Of a stretch of 39,046 nucleotides of DNA, positions 1 to 7,178 are shown one piece after another. The notes beneath the pieces are model-generated. The model made no database searches, was not told the origin of the DNA, and saw nothing but the letters and a program-made list of their open reading frames with translations. Position numbers and translations under genes: made by a program. This DNA comes from Halobacterium sp. KA-4. Lineage in GTDB: Archaea > Halobacteriota > Halobacteria > Halobacteriales > Halobacteriaceae. The stretch's first letter is position 1. Every line of letters starts with the position of its first letter. The stretch covers positions 1 to 39,046 of the forward strand of contig NZ_JAJJZG010000024.1 of assembly GCF_021028995.1 (NCBI RefSeq), written 5' to 3'.

Positions 1-72
1 TAGCGTCTCCGTCTCCGCGACATTGAAGAAGGACTCTACCGAAGGATCATCTTGCAGGGTCGCTGAACTCAT
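1..72 (-). CDS. Transposase N-terminus (partial, runs off window)
   Basis: The frame starts at an ATG whose complement is at 70-72 and runs out of the window after 24 codons (MSSATLQDDPSVESFF...). The peptide resembles the start of transposases common in haloarchaeal insertion sequences, but 24 residues are too few to name a family with confidence. No catalytic residue is visible. The same 24 codons occur at 38975-39046, so both window edges enter copies of one element. Its leader lies between the IS terminus and the ATG, about 55 bases. Confidence 0.7.
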   Translation of the reverse strand, partial: MSSATLQDDPSVESFFNVAETETL

Positions 73-127
73 CCCACCTCAGCGTTCACCCTGCTCTTTG
101 GTGTGTTACTCGTTCTATGACACCCTC
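1..127 (-). mobile_element. Insertion sequence 5' end (left copy, partial)
   Basis: These 127 bases are the exact reverse complement of the last 127 bases of the window. Read on the minus strand they start GAGGGTGTCATAG, run through a short untranslated leader and enter a transposase reading frame. Just outside the repeat the two flanks differ at once, so the insertion-sequence terminus lies at or within a base or two of position 127. Only one end of the element is present, so family, full length and target duplication cannot be read. The insertion lies inside a ZIP transporter gene. Confidence 0.85.
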
Positions 128-635
128 CCTCCGGGATGTTCTGGATGCCGATGGCGAGCATCAGCGACAGGCCTTCCGCGACGTTTCCACTTCCGAACCC
201 GACGCCGACCGCCAGGCCCTCGGGCATGTTGTGAATGGTGATGGCGACGATGAACAGCAACAGCGGCGCCAAATCCGCCTCCGAGATGGTCTGGTCGCTG
301 CGCTGGCGCCCCGTGATGAGCACGTGCACGTGGGGCACCCAGCGGTCCGCGCGGTCCAACAGCAGTACCCCCAGCGAAATGCCCACGATGACCTCGATGA
401 GCCCATTCTGCCCGCCGAACTCGATGCCCGGAAGAATGAGACTCGTGAAGCTCGCCGCGAGCATCACGCCGGCGGCGAACCCCAGCGCGCCGTCCAACGA
501 ACGCTGGGAAGGATTCCGCCACACGACGACGAGTAGGGCCCCGAGTAGATTCAGCCCCGCGATGACGACCCCAGCGACGAACGCCTGCATCACGGGGTCG
601 TTGCCCGCGATTCTGAGGAACCACGACTCCAACAT
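128..635 (-). pseudogene. ZIP-family metal transporter, cut by IS insertion
   Basis: ZIP proteins carry zinc or other divalent metals across the cytoplasmic membrane. The frame starts at the ATG complement of 633-635 and shows several hydrophobic segments. It has the helix-IV metal motif HNMPEG, followed by the helix-V motif QNIPEG. The insertion sequence starts exactly after this second motif, and the frame then continues for about 20 codons of IS sequence to a stop near 69. About 169 native residues remain. The rest of helix V and all later helices are missing, so the product is probably dead unless a second copy exists. The reading frame up to the break is clean, which suggests a recent event. 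The gene is divergent from surE. Confidence 0.8.
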
Positions 636-736
636 GTGCGGCCAGTCGCGGGCCGCCGGCTTAAACCCGGGGAACTGCCCCGGCGTCGTCGCCGAGACCG
701 GAACCGATACGGCCAGCGAGCAAGTAGCACCGCGTA

Positions 737-1510
737 ATGACCGAGTCGCTGTCGGTACTCCTCACTAACGACGACGGCATCGACGCCCCTGGTATTCGCG
801 CCCTCCGCGACCGACTAGCCGACGACCACAACGTCACCGTCGTCGCACCCGCCGCCGAACAGTCCGGCACAGGCCAGACCCGGACGTTCGAGACGCTCGA
901 CTACGAAGAACGTGAGGACGGCTACGCCGTCCACGGCACCCCCGCCGACTGCGTCGCTGTCGCCGTCGCTGCGCTTGATTTCACGCCCGACGTCGTCGTC
1001 TCCGGCTGTAACGACGGCCCGAACCTCGGTGCGCACATCCTCGCGCGTTCGGGCACCGTCGGCGCTGCCATGGAAGCTTCCTTCCTCGGCATTCCCGCCG
1101 TCGCGGTTTCCATGTACGACTGGGAGTTCGACCCCGCCGGCGACTGGGAGCCCACCTACGACCAGTTTCACATCGCCTCCGACACCATCGCCGACATCCT
1201 CCCTGACTTCGTCGCCGGCGACGTCCTCCCCACCGCGGACTACCTCTCCGTGAACGCACCGGCTACCGAGTACGCAGACAACCCCGTCAAGCGCGTTACC
1301 CGCCCGACTGAAGAGTACGAACTCCAGGCCGAGTTCACCGAATCCGGCATCAACGTCGAAGACCGCTTCTGGCACGAATTCCTCGACCGAAACATCCCCG
1401 ACCCCGCCGGCACTGACCGCCACGCTTGCGTCGACAACGAGATCAGTATCACACCGCTCACTGTCCCCCACTCCGTCGCCGACGGCGCGACGCCCGGTGG
1501 ACTTCTCTAA
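737..1510 (+). CDS. surE: 5'/3'-nucleotidase SurE
   Basis: SurE is a metal-dependent phosphatase that removes phosphate from nucleoside monophosphates, acting in the cytoplasm. The 257-residue length fits the family. The N-terminal LLTNDDGIDAPG carries the paired aspartates of the metal site, and VSGCNDGPNLG supplies the downstream asparagine-bearing loop of the active site. The start at 737 places the first motif at residue 8, as in homologues. It is transcribed away from the broken ZIP gene and is followed by a long gap with hairpins, so it is probably a single-gene transcript. Confidence 0.95.
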   Translation: MTESLSVLLTNDDGIDAPGIRALRDRLADDHNVTVVAPAAEQSGTGQTRTFETLDYEEREDGYAVHGTPADCVAVAVAALDFTPDVVVSGCNDGPNLGAHILARSGTVGAAMEASFLGIPAVAVSMYDWEFDPAGDWEPTYDQFHIASDTIADILPDFVAGDVLPTADYLSVNAPATEYADNPVKRVTRPTEEYELQAEFTESGINVEDRFWHEFLDRNIPDPAGTDRHACVDNEISITPLTVPHSVADGATPGGLL

Positions 1511-1858
1511 ACGCACTTTTGGCGTGGGAGGGCGCTGCGGCGCCCTCTCTGGCAAAAACTTGCGGAAAAAGCGCCATCGGACCCCTACCGGGGGTCCTCG
1601 GCGCCCGAGCGCGAAACGCTCGGTGAATCGCGCGGCGATGCCGCGCGAATGGTGGCTGCTACCGACTGCGTAGATTCAAGTACGGGAACGGCCCCAACCT
1701 CGTGGGTGACGTAACGACTGGCGCGGGTCCGGCCGAGGCGGGAGCGTGGCGAGCCGGCTCGCGACGAGGGGCCACCTGCTCGAATACACCCCGGTCTGCG
1801 AGTGTTCTGTCCGCCAGCAGGCGATAGGTGTTTACTGTCGGGTCGGCTTCTTCCTACC
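1511..1858. other. Gene-free gap with four tandem hairpins
   Basis: No convincing reading frame lies in these 348 bases. The first 140 bases hold four GC-rich hairpins in a row: stems at 1528-1535/1540-1547, 1579-1585/1591-1597, 1606-1611/1617-1622 and 1628-1636/1640-1648. Between the first two is an A-rich single-stranded stretch, 1553-1571. The first hairpin could end surE transcription; four in series exceed what a terminator needs. The rest, 1650-1858, is ordinary GC-rich sequence with a weak TATA-like tttact about 30 bases before thiI. Confidence 0.7.
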
Positions 1859-3037
1859 ATGTTACCGCCCGGTTCGGACGCCGTCGTCGTCAGGCACGGC
1901 GACGTCGGCGTGAAGTCGAGCTCGGTGCAGTCCGACATGGAGCGCCGGCTCCGCGAGAACCTCGAAGCCATCCTCGACGACCGCGACATCCCGGGCGAGG
2001 TCGACCGCGAGTGGGGACGACTGCTCGTCCGAACCTCCGAACCCGACGCCGCTGCCGACGCCGCTACGGACACGTTCGGTGTCGTCTCGGCGAGCCCCGC
2101 GCTCTCGGTCCCAGCCGAGATGCGTTCGATTCGTGGTGCGCTCGCGCTGACCGCCCGCGAGTGCTACGACGGCGGCGCGTACGCCGTCGACGCCCGCCGC
2201 GTCGGCCACCACGAGTTCGGCAGCCACGATGTCAACCGTGAGGGCGGAGACGCCGTTTGGCACGCGGTCGAACAGGACGTTCGCCCGGAAGTCGATCTCG
2301 ACGACCCCGACGTCACGTTCTTCGTGGAGGTCCGTCAAGACGAGGCGTTCGTCTTCGTGGAGAAACGCGACGGTCCCGGTGGGATGCCGCTGGGGAGCCA
2401 GAAGCCGCTGGTTGCGCTCGTCTCCGGCGGTATCGACTCGCCGGTCGCGGCGTGGGAAGCGATGAAGCGCGGGTCGCCAGTCGTGCCGCTGTACCTCGAC
2501 CTCGGACCGTACGGCGGCCCCGACCACCGTGCTCGCGCCGAGGAAACCACGAGGCGACTGTCTGCGTACGCGCCAAACTTCGACCTCCAATTGCGCGTCG
2601 CGCCCGCCGGCGACGCCGTCGAACGCCTTGGTGACGAGGTCGGGCGCACGCGCATGCTCTCCTACCGCCGGTTCATGTACAAGGTCGCCGAACAGCTCGC
2701 CGAGCAGGTCGGCGCAGTCGGCATCGTCACCGGCGAGTCGCTCGGCCAGAAGTCCAGTCAGACCGCCGCGAACTTCGCGGTCGTCGACCGCGTCACCGAC
2801 CTCCCGGTCCACCGCCCACTGTTCGCGCTCGACAAACAGGAGATCATCGCTCGCGCCCGCGACATCGGCACGTACCGGGACTCCACGCTCGACGTCGGCT
2901 GCGAGCGACTGGCACCGAGCCAGCCGCTGACCTCCGCGTCGATGGAGAGCGTTCGCAAAGACGAACCCGACGACCTCTTCGAATGGGCGCGTGAAGCCGC
3001 CGACCGTATCGAAGTCTCTAGGGGGATGCCGGCATGA
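1859..3037 (+). CDS. thiI: tRNA 4-thiouridine sulfurtransferase ThiI
   Basis: ThiI adenylates U8 of tRNA and delivers sulfur to make 4-thiouridine; some members also supply sulfur for thiamine. The 392-residue protein has an N-terminal NFLD/THUMP tRNA-binding region (about 1-165), then a PP-loop pyrophosphatase domain with SGGIDS at 189-194. It ends without the rhodanese domain of E. coli ThiI. Only two cysteines are present, C102 and C348; C348 sits in the conserved position of the PP-loop domain. No CxxC pair for an iron-sulfur cluster is seen. The ATG at 1859 is chosen because homology starts there; an in-frame upstream start at 1802 adds 19 unlike residues. The stop overlaps the next start (ATGA). 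Confidence 0.93.
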   Translation: MLPPGSDAVVVRHGDVGVKSSSVQSDMERRLRENLEAILDDRDIPGEVDREWGRLLVRTSEPDAAADAATDTFGVVSASPALSVPAEMRSIRGALALTARECYDGGAYAVDARRVGHHEFGSHDVNREGGDAVWHAVEQDVRPEVDLDDPDVTFFVEVRQDEAFVFVEKRDGPGGMPLGSQKPLVALVSGGIDSPVAAWEAMKRGSPVVPLYLDLGPYGGPDHRARAEETTRRLSAYAPNFDLQLRVAPAGDAVERLGDEVGRTRMLSYRRFMYKVAEQLAEQVGAVGIVTGESLGQKSSQTAANFAVVDRVTDLPVHRPLFALDKQEIIARARDIGTYRDSTLDVGCERLAPSQPLTSASMESVRKDEPDDLFEWAREAADRIEVSRGMPA

Positions 3038-3486
3038 CGCGCGTATGCATCGTCGGAAGCGACGACGTTGACCTCCGCACGGACCTGTTCGCGTACGAGA
3101 CCGCGCGGCGGGCGTTGGCGACCTACGACATCCGATCGCCGTACGAGAACACGGTCGCCGTCGACACCGTGAGCCTCGGCGCTGCGGTGTCACTGTTGAA
3201 TGACCTGAACTGGTATCTCGTCCGCCTCGCCGAGGAGGCGTTCGTTCTCGAACCGTCGGTCGCCGACGACGAGTGGCTCTCCCGCGACCTCGCCGCGGAA
3301 GTCCGGGACGGCGACGTGCGAGCGCCAGAGACGGACGCGCGGCTGAAGGTCTACGGCGTCGAGGACGGGCGGCTCGTCGAGCCGATGTACGTCACGCGCG
3401 TGCAGGACGAGCGCCCCGAGTACGACCTCCGGGACGTCGACGAGACCGTCGTCGTGCGCGTAACAGAAGACGAGTTCGAGGCGTAG
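3034..3486 (+). CDS. Conserved haloarchaeal protein (DUF5804-like)
   Basis: The 150-residue acidic protein overlaps the end of thiI by four bases (ATGA), so the two are very likely translated together. It opens with a beta strand (TRVCIVGS), has a helical middle and a C-terminal strand-rich part, and shows no membrane segment or metal motif. I believe it belongs to the haloarchaeal family DUF5804, from memory of its opening and the ENTVAVDTVSLGAAVSLLND region. Its role is unknown; coupling with thiI suggests a link to tRNA modification or simply co-expression. Confidence 0.75.
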   Translation: MTRVCIVGSDDVDLRTDLFAYETARRALATYDIRSPYENTVAVDTVSLGAAVSLLNDLNWYLVRLAEEAFVLEPSVADDEWLSRDLAAEVRDGDVRAPETDARLKVYGVEDGRLVEPMYVTRVQDERPEYDLRDVDETVVVRVTEDEFEA

Positions 3487-4488
3487 TCAGGCGTCAAAGA
3501 CGCCGGCGGAAAGGTAGCGTTCGCCGGAGTCCGGGAACACCGTGACGACCAGCGGACAGTCGTCGTACTCTAGCGTCCCGCCGTCGGCGAGCGCGTCCTC
3601 GTCGATGCCCGCGTCTGCGAGGTCGCTGGCGTCGAACGCCGTCTCAGGGCAGTTCAGTCCGGGTTCGGCGATGCGCTGTGCGATGCGTTCGGCAGCGACG
3701 TAGGCGGCACCGCTGGACTGCCCGACGAGGATGCCCTGTTCTCGGGCGAGTTCGCGCGCTGTTGCTTCGGCGTCCTCGACGGCGACGGGCTCGACGCTGT
3801 CGACGAGGTCGACGTCGAGGAGGGCGCTGACGAACCCTGGGCCCATTCCCTGGAAGTCGTCGTCGCCGGATTCGCCGCTGGAGAGCACGGCGTTCTCCTC
3901 CGGTTCGACCGCGATGACCTCCATGTCAGGGTACTCTTCTTTGAGGCGCGTCGCGGTGCCCGTGATGGTGCCGCCGGTGCCGACGCCGGCGACGAACGCG
4001 TCGATTTCACGCCCCTCTACCTGGTCGATAATTTCCTCGGCGGTCGTCCGGTAGTGCGCTCGCGGGTTCGCGGGGTTCTCGAATTGGGAGACGCGGAACC
4101 CGCCGTCCTCGGCCGCGATGCGGTCGGCGCGCTCGTTGGCGGTCTCCATGTTGCCCTCGACGAGTTCGAGATCCGCGCCGTACGCGCGGAGGAGGCGGCG
4201 TCGCTCCTCCGACATCGACGCGGGCATCACGATGGTGAGGTCGTAGCCGCGCGCTGCGGCGACGACGGCGAGCCCGATGCCCGTATTCCCGCTGGTGGCT
4301 TCCACGAGGCGGTCACCGGGCGAGACGTGCCCCTCACGCTCGGCAGCCAGCACCATCTCTCGCGCGGGTCGGTCCTTCGCCGACCCCCCAGGATTGAACG
4401 CCTCGAGTTTCGCCGCGATGGTCGCGCCCTCGGGAGCGGGGACGCGGACGAGCGGCGACCCGATGGCCTCGAGGATGCTGTCCTTCAT
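3487..4488 (-). CDS. cysK: PLP-dependent cysteine synthase
   Basis: The enzyme makes L-cysteine from O-acetylserine (or O-phosphoserine in some archaea) and sulfide. The 333-residue protein is a fold-type II PLP enzyme. K38 in GGSAKDRP is the Schiff-base lysine, SGNTG at 66-70 binds substrate carboxylate, GTGGT near 170-174 holds the PLP phosphate, and SSGAA near the C-terminal third contacts the ring nitrogen. The start gives the normal N-terminus, with SPLVRVP close behind. The C-terminal 60 residues hold an insert with a cysteine before the final strand. It converges with the thiI operon with no gap. Cystathionine beta-synthase activity cannot be excluded by sequence. Confidence 0.88.
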   Translation of the reverse strand: MKDSILEAIGSPLVRVPAPEGATIAAKLEAFNPGGSAKDRPAREMVLAAEREGHVSPGDRLVEATSGNTGIGLAVVAAARGYDLTIVMPASMSEERRRLLRAYGADLELVEGNMETANERADRIAAEDGGFRVSQFENPANPRAHYRTTAEEIIDQVEGREIDAFVAGVGTGGTITGTATRLKEEYPDMEVIAVEPEENAVLSSGESGDDDFQGMGPGFVSALLDVDLVDSVEPVAVEDAEATARELAREQGILVGQSSGAAYVAAERIAQRIAEPGLNCPETAFDASDLADAGIDEDALADGGTLEYDDCPLVVTVFPDSGERYLSAGVFDA

Positions 4489-4560
4489 TAGCCACGTCTA
4501 GGTAGTCCCCCACTAAACGTGTGACGGGCCGCGACAGTCCCTGCCGCCTTCGACCCTTGG

Positions 4561-5985
4561 CTACCCGGCCATGTAGACGGACGCCCAACGCGGGCCGGCG
4601 CGCTCCGCGAGTAGCGTCCCAACCGCAGCGAGGAAGCCGCTCACAGTGACGAGGCCGGCTGCGTACGTCGCTGGAATCGGCCCTGAAGCGGTGGCGAACG
4701 AGACCAGCAGCACTGGAACGACGGGGACGGCGACACCCGCGGTGAACAGCGCGAACCGCCCAGCATCGAAGAGGAACTCGTTCGGGTCGAACCCTGCGAG
4801 CGCGACCGTGAGCCCGAACAGATACAGTGAGAGGCCGCCGAGCAGCGACAGCCCGACGACGGCGTCCACGAGCGACACGTCGTAAACAACGAGCACGACG
4901 ATGTAGGCGGCTATCGACGTGGGCAGCCCGGTCAACAGGAACGCCACGCGTTTCGCGCGGAACACCGCCGGGACGGATACCGGGAGTACGAGGTACTCGT
5001 CGATGCTGTCGAACTGGGTGAGCCAGTTGTACGTCGTGAACGCACTCAGCGAGAGAATGGTCCCGAAGAAGACGCCAGGCTTCGGCGCGACGCCCACGAT
5101 GCGCGCGACGATGTCCACGAGGAACGCGGCGAGCGCGAGCAGAATCGCCGCGGAGACGACCGGTTTGAGGAGGCCGCCGCTGGACCGCGCAAGGTCGAGC
5201 AGCGTGCGCGCGACGAGGCCGTTCTCGTCGCGGATAGCGCTGGCGAGCGGCCCGAACTGGTTTTGTCTGGTTTCGGCGGGGTCGCGGTGCGTCGGGACGT
5301 AGACGGCGAGCGCCCCGGCACCCGCGACGAGCGCGCCCACGAGCACCACGAGTGCGTGTCCGAATTCGGTGGCGACGACGGCGTTCCAGACGGCGCTCGC
5401 GTTCCCGGTGAACCAGACCGCTCCCACACCGCCAGCGACGACGATGCCGAGTACCCACGACGGAACGCCGCGCGTACGGGCCGCGATGGCCGTGAACGTG
5501 GCGACCATCCCGACGACGAAGGCGACGAGGAGTGAAGTCCACAGCGCGACGAGTGCTGTTGGTTCCAGCGCGCCAGTCGCGGCCAGCGGCGCGAAGCCCA
5601 CGCAGATCGGCAACAGGAAGAAGAGCGCGTAGTAGCCGGCGTCTTTCACGAGAAATACACCGAGTAGCCGACGACGCGAGAGCGGCAGGTAGCTAGCCGT
5701 CGAGAGCAGCACCTCAGTTTCGCCGAGCGCGCGCTCCAGCAGGTCGTTGCCGACGAGGCCGGCAGTTCCCGTGTAGAGCCCGAACGCGAGCGCGAGTACG
5801 CGCGTGCCGTCAGCGATTGCGGTCGCGTCTGTCCCGGTGAATTGGAGCGTGGCGACCGTCGCCATGCTTGCGACGGCGACGAAGACGGGGAGTGCGCCGA
5901 AGCGTTGGCCGCCGAACAAGGCCGCGTGCAGGCGGTGCTCTTCGCGCACCATCGCGCGGAACACCAGCCACGTCTTCGACGCCAT
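4561..5985 (-). CDS. ABC-2 type transporter, membrane subunit
   Basis: This 474-residue protein has about ten to twelve hydrophobic segments and forms the membrane channel of an exporter with the ATPase encoded just upstream. The start codon (complement of 5983-5985) shares one base with the ATPase stop codon in a TGATG junction, so translation is coupled. A much longer open frame extends upstream, but it lies in another frame over the ATPase gene and has no family resemblance. The N-terminus is cytoplasmic with a charged amphipathic stretch (KTWLVFRAMVREE), as in other ABC-2 permeases. The substrate is unknown. Confidence 0.85.
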   Translation of the reverse strand: MASKTWLVFRAMVREEHRLHAALFGGQRFGALPVFVAVASMATVATLQFTGTDATAIADGTRVLALAFGLYTGTAGLVGNDLLERALGETEVLLSTASYLPLSRRRLLGVFLVKDAGYYALFFLLPICVGFAPLAATGALEPTALVALWTSLLVAFVVGMVATFTAIAARTRGVPSWVLGIVVAGGVGAVWFTGNASAVWNAVVATEFGHALVVLVGALVAGAGALAVYVPTHRDPAETRQNQFGPLASAIRDENGLVARTLLDLARSSGGLLKPVVSAAILLALAAFLVDIVARIVGVAPKPGVFFGTILSLSAFTTYNWLTQFDSIDEYLVLPVSVPAVFRAKRVAFLLTGLPTSIAAYIVVLVVYDVSLVDAVVGLSLLGGLSLYLFGLTVALAGFDPNEFLFDAGRFALFTAGVAVPVVPVLLVSFATASGPIPATYAAGLVTVSGFLAAVGTLLAERAGPRWASVYMAG

Positions 5986-6728
5986 CAGTGCCCCTCGCTC
6001 ACCGGCGTGTCCCGTGGGTCGGCTCCTTCGACCGCGTCGAGGAACGCGTCGAGCAGGTCGGCCTCGGTTTCGGCGACGTCCTGCTCGGCGACGAGGCGGC
6101 CGTTTGTCACGATGCCGACCCGCGAGCAGACGTCCTCGGCGACGTCGATGTTGTGTGTCGAGAGGAACACCGCGTTGCCGTCCGCGGCGTACGACTGGAG
6201 ATAGCGTTTGACCTGCTCCTGGACGATGGGGTCGAGGTTTGCGAGCGGTTCGTCGATGACAACGACGTCTGGCTCGTGGACGAACACCTGCGTCAGCATC
6301 ACTTTCTGCTGTTGTCCGCGGGAGAGGTCCGCGCATAGCGTGTCGAGTTTCGCCGCGAACCCGAGGCGCTCGCTCCACTCCTCGACGCGCTCTGTCACCG
6401 TCTCCTCGTCGAGGCCTCGGACGCGCCCGATGAATTCGAAGAACTCCGCGGGCGTGAGGAAGCTCGGCGGCGTCTGCTGCTCGGGGAGGATACCGACCCG
6501 GCTACGAGTCTCGACGGGCTCGCTAGCAGGGTCCGTGCCGAGCACGTCCACGTGGCCGTTGTCCGGCCGGAGTTGTCCGGTCAGAATTTCGATGGTCGTC
6601 GTCTTCCCGGCTCCGTTCGGCCCGAGGAACCCGTACACTTCGCCGCGGTCGACGGCGAGGTCGAGTCCATCCACGGCCCGCACGTCCCCGTAGGCCTTCC
6701 GCAGGGAGTCGGCCTCGATGACACTCAT
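5985..6728 (-). CDS. ABC transporter ATP-binding protein
   Basis: The 247-residue ATPase powers the ABC-2 exporter encoded downstream. Walker A is GPNGAGKT at 36-43, the signature is LSRGQ at 135-139 (a close variant of LSGGQ), Walker B runs through VVVIDEP around 155-161, and the switch histidine is H192. The order and length match drug/antibiotic or gliding-type ABC-2 ATPases. The start is the ATG complement of 6726-6728; an extended frame upstream runs over the divergent thioredoxin gene and is rejected. The two-gene operon has no nearby substrate-binding protein, as expected for an exporter. Confidence 0.93.
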   Translation of the reverse strand: MSVIEADSLRKAYGDVRAVDGLDLAVDRGEVYGFLGPNGAGKTTTIEILTGQLRPDNGHVDVLGTDPASEPVETRSRVGILPEQQTPPSFLTPAEFFEFIGRVRGLDEETVTERVEEWSERLGFAAKLDTLCADLSRGQQQKVMLTQVFVHEPDVVVIDEPLANLDPIVQEQVKRYLQSYAADGNAVFLSTHNIDVAEDVCSRVGIVTNGRLVAEQDVAETEADLLDAFLDAVEGADPRDTPVSEGH

Positions 6729-6818
6729 TATGCCGGACTCCGTCGGGCTCGTAAATGAGTCTGTGGGGCCGTCGCCGCGAGCGCGAGCCTTTTGCCCGCG
6801 CCACGCCAACGACTGAGT

Positions 6819-7178
6819 ATGAGCCTGAGCACGATGGAGCCGAACCCGGCGTGGGACGCGGACTCCTACCCGGAGGTCGTGGAAGCGTTCGAGAACCTCG
6901 GCGACGACGTGACGGTCCACGTCTGGGGCGCGGACTGGTGCGGTGACTGCCGCAGCCAACTGCCGGACTTCGCGGCCGCGCTGGAAGCCGCGGGCGTCGA
7001 GAACGTCGAACAGTACCCCGTCGAGCGCGAGGACGGCGAGAAGTACGGCCCGAAAGTCGAGGAGTACGGCATCGAACTCATCCCGACGATTATCATCGAG
7101 CGCGACGGGGAGGAACTCGCGCGCTTCGTCGAGGAGGAACGCGTCTCGCCGGCGGTCTACCTCGCCGACCAGCTCTAG
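6819..7178 (+). CDS. Thioredoxin-family protein, CGDC active site
   Basis: The 119-residue cytosolic protein has the thioredoxin fold. The active site is WCGDC (C41, C44) and the cis-proline is P89 in LIPTII. The CGDC site differs from the usual CGPC and suggests a different redox potential or partner. The start at 6819 is preferred because it gives a leaderless-style distance to the AT-rich ccttttg about 30 bases upstream; 6792 and 6834 are possible alternatives. Its TAG stop overlaps the TAG stop of the convergent DUF255 gene within the palindrome CTAG at 7175-7178. That neighbour also starts with a thioredoxin-like domain, which makes a shared redox role possible. Confidence 0.88.
   Translation: MSLSTMEPNPAWDADSYPEVVEAFENLGDDVTVHVWGADWCGDCRSQLPDFAAALEAAGVENVEQYPVEREDGEKYGPKVEEYGIELIPTIIIERDGEELARFVEEERVSPAVYLADQL

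Noticed and set aside
4334-5542. Open frame of 402 codons on the minus strand across cysK and the ABC permease gene
   Set aside because: Arg/Gly-rich translation typical of an off-frame read of GC-rich genes; it crosses two well-supported genes.
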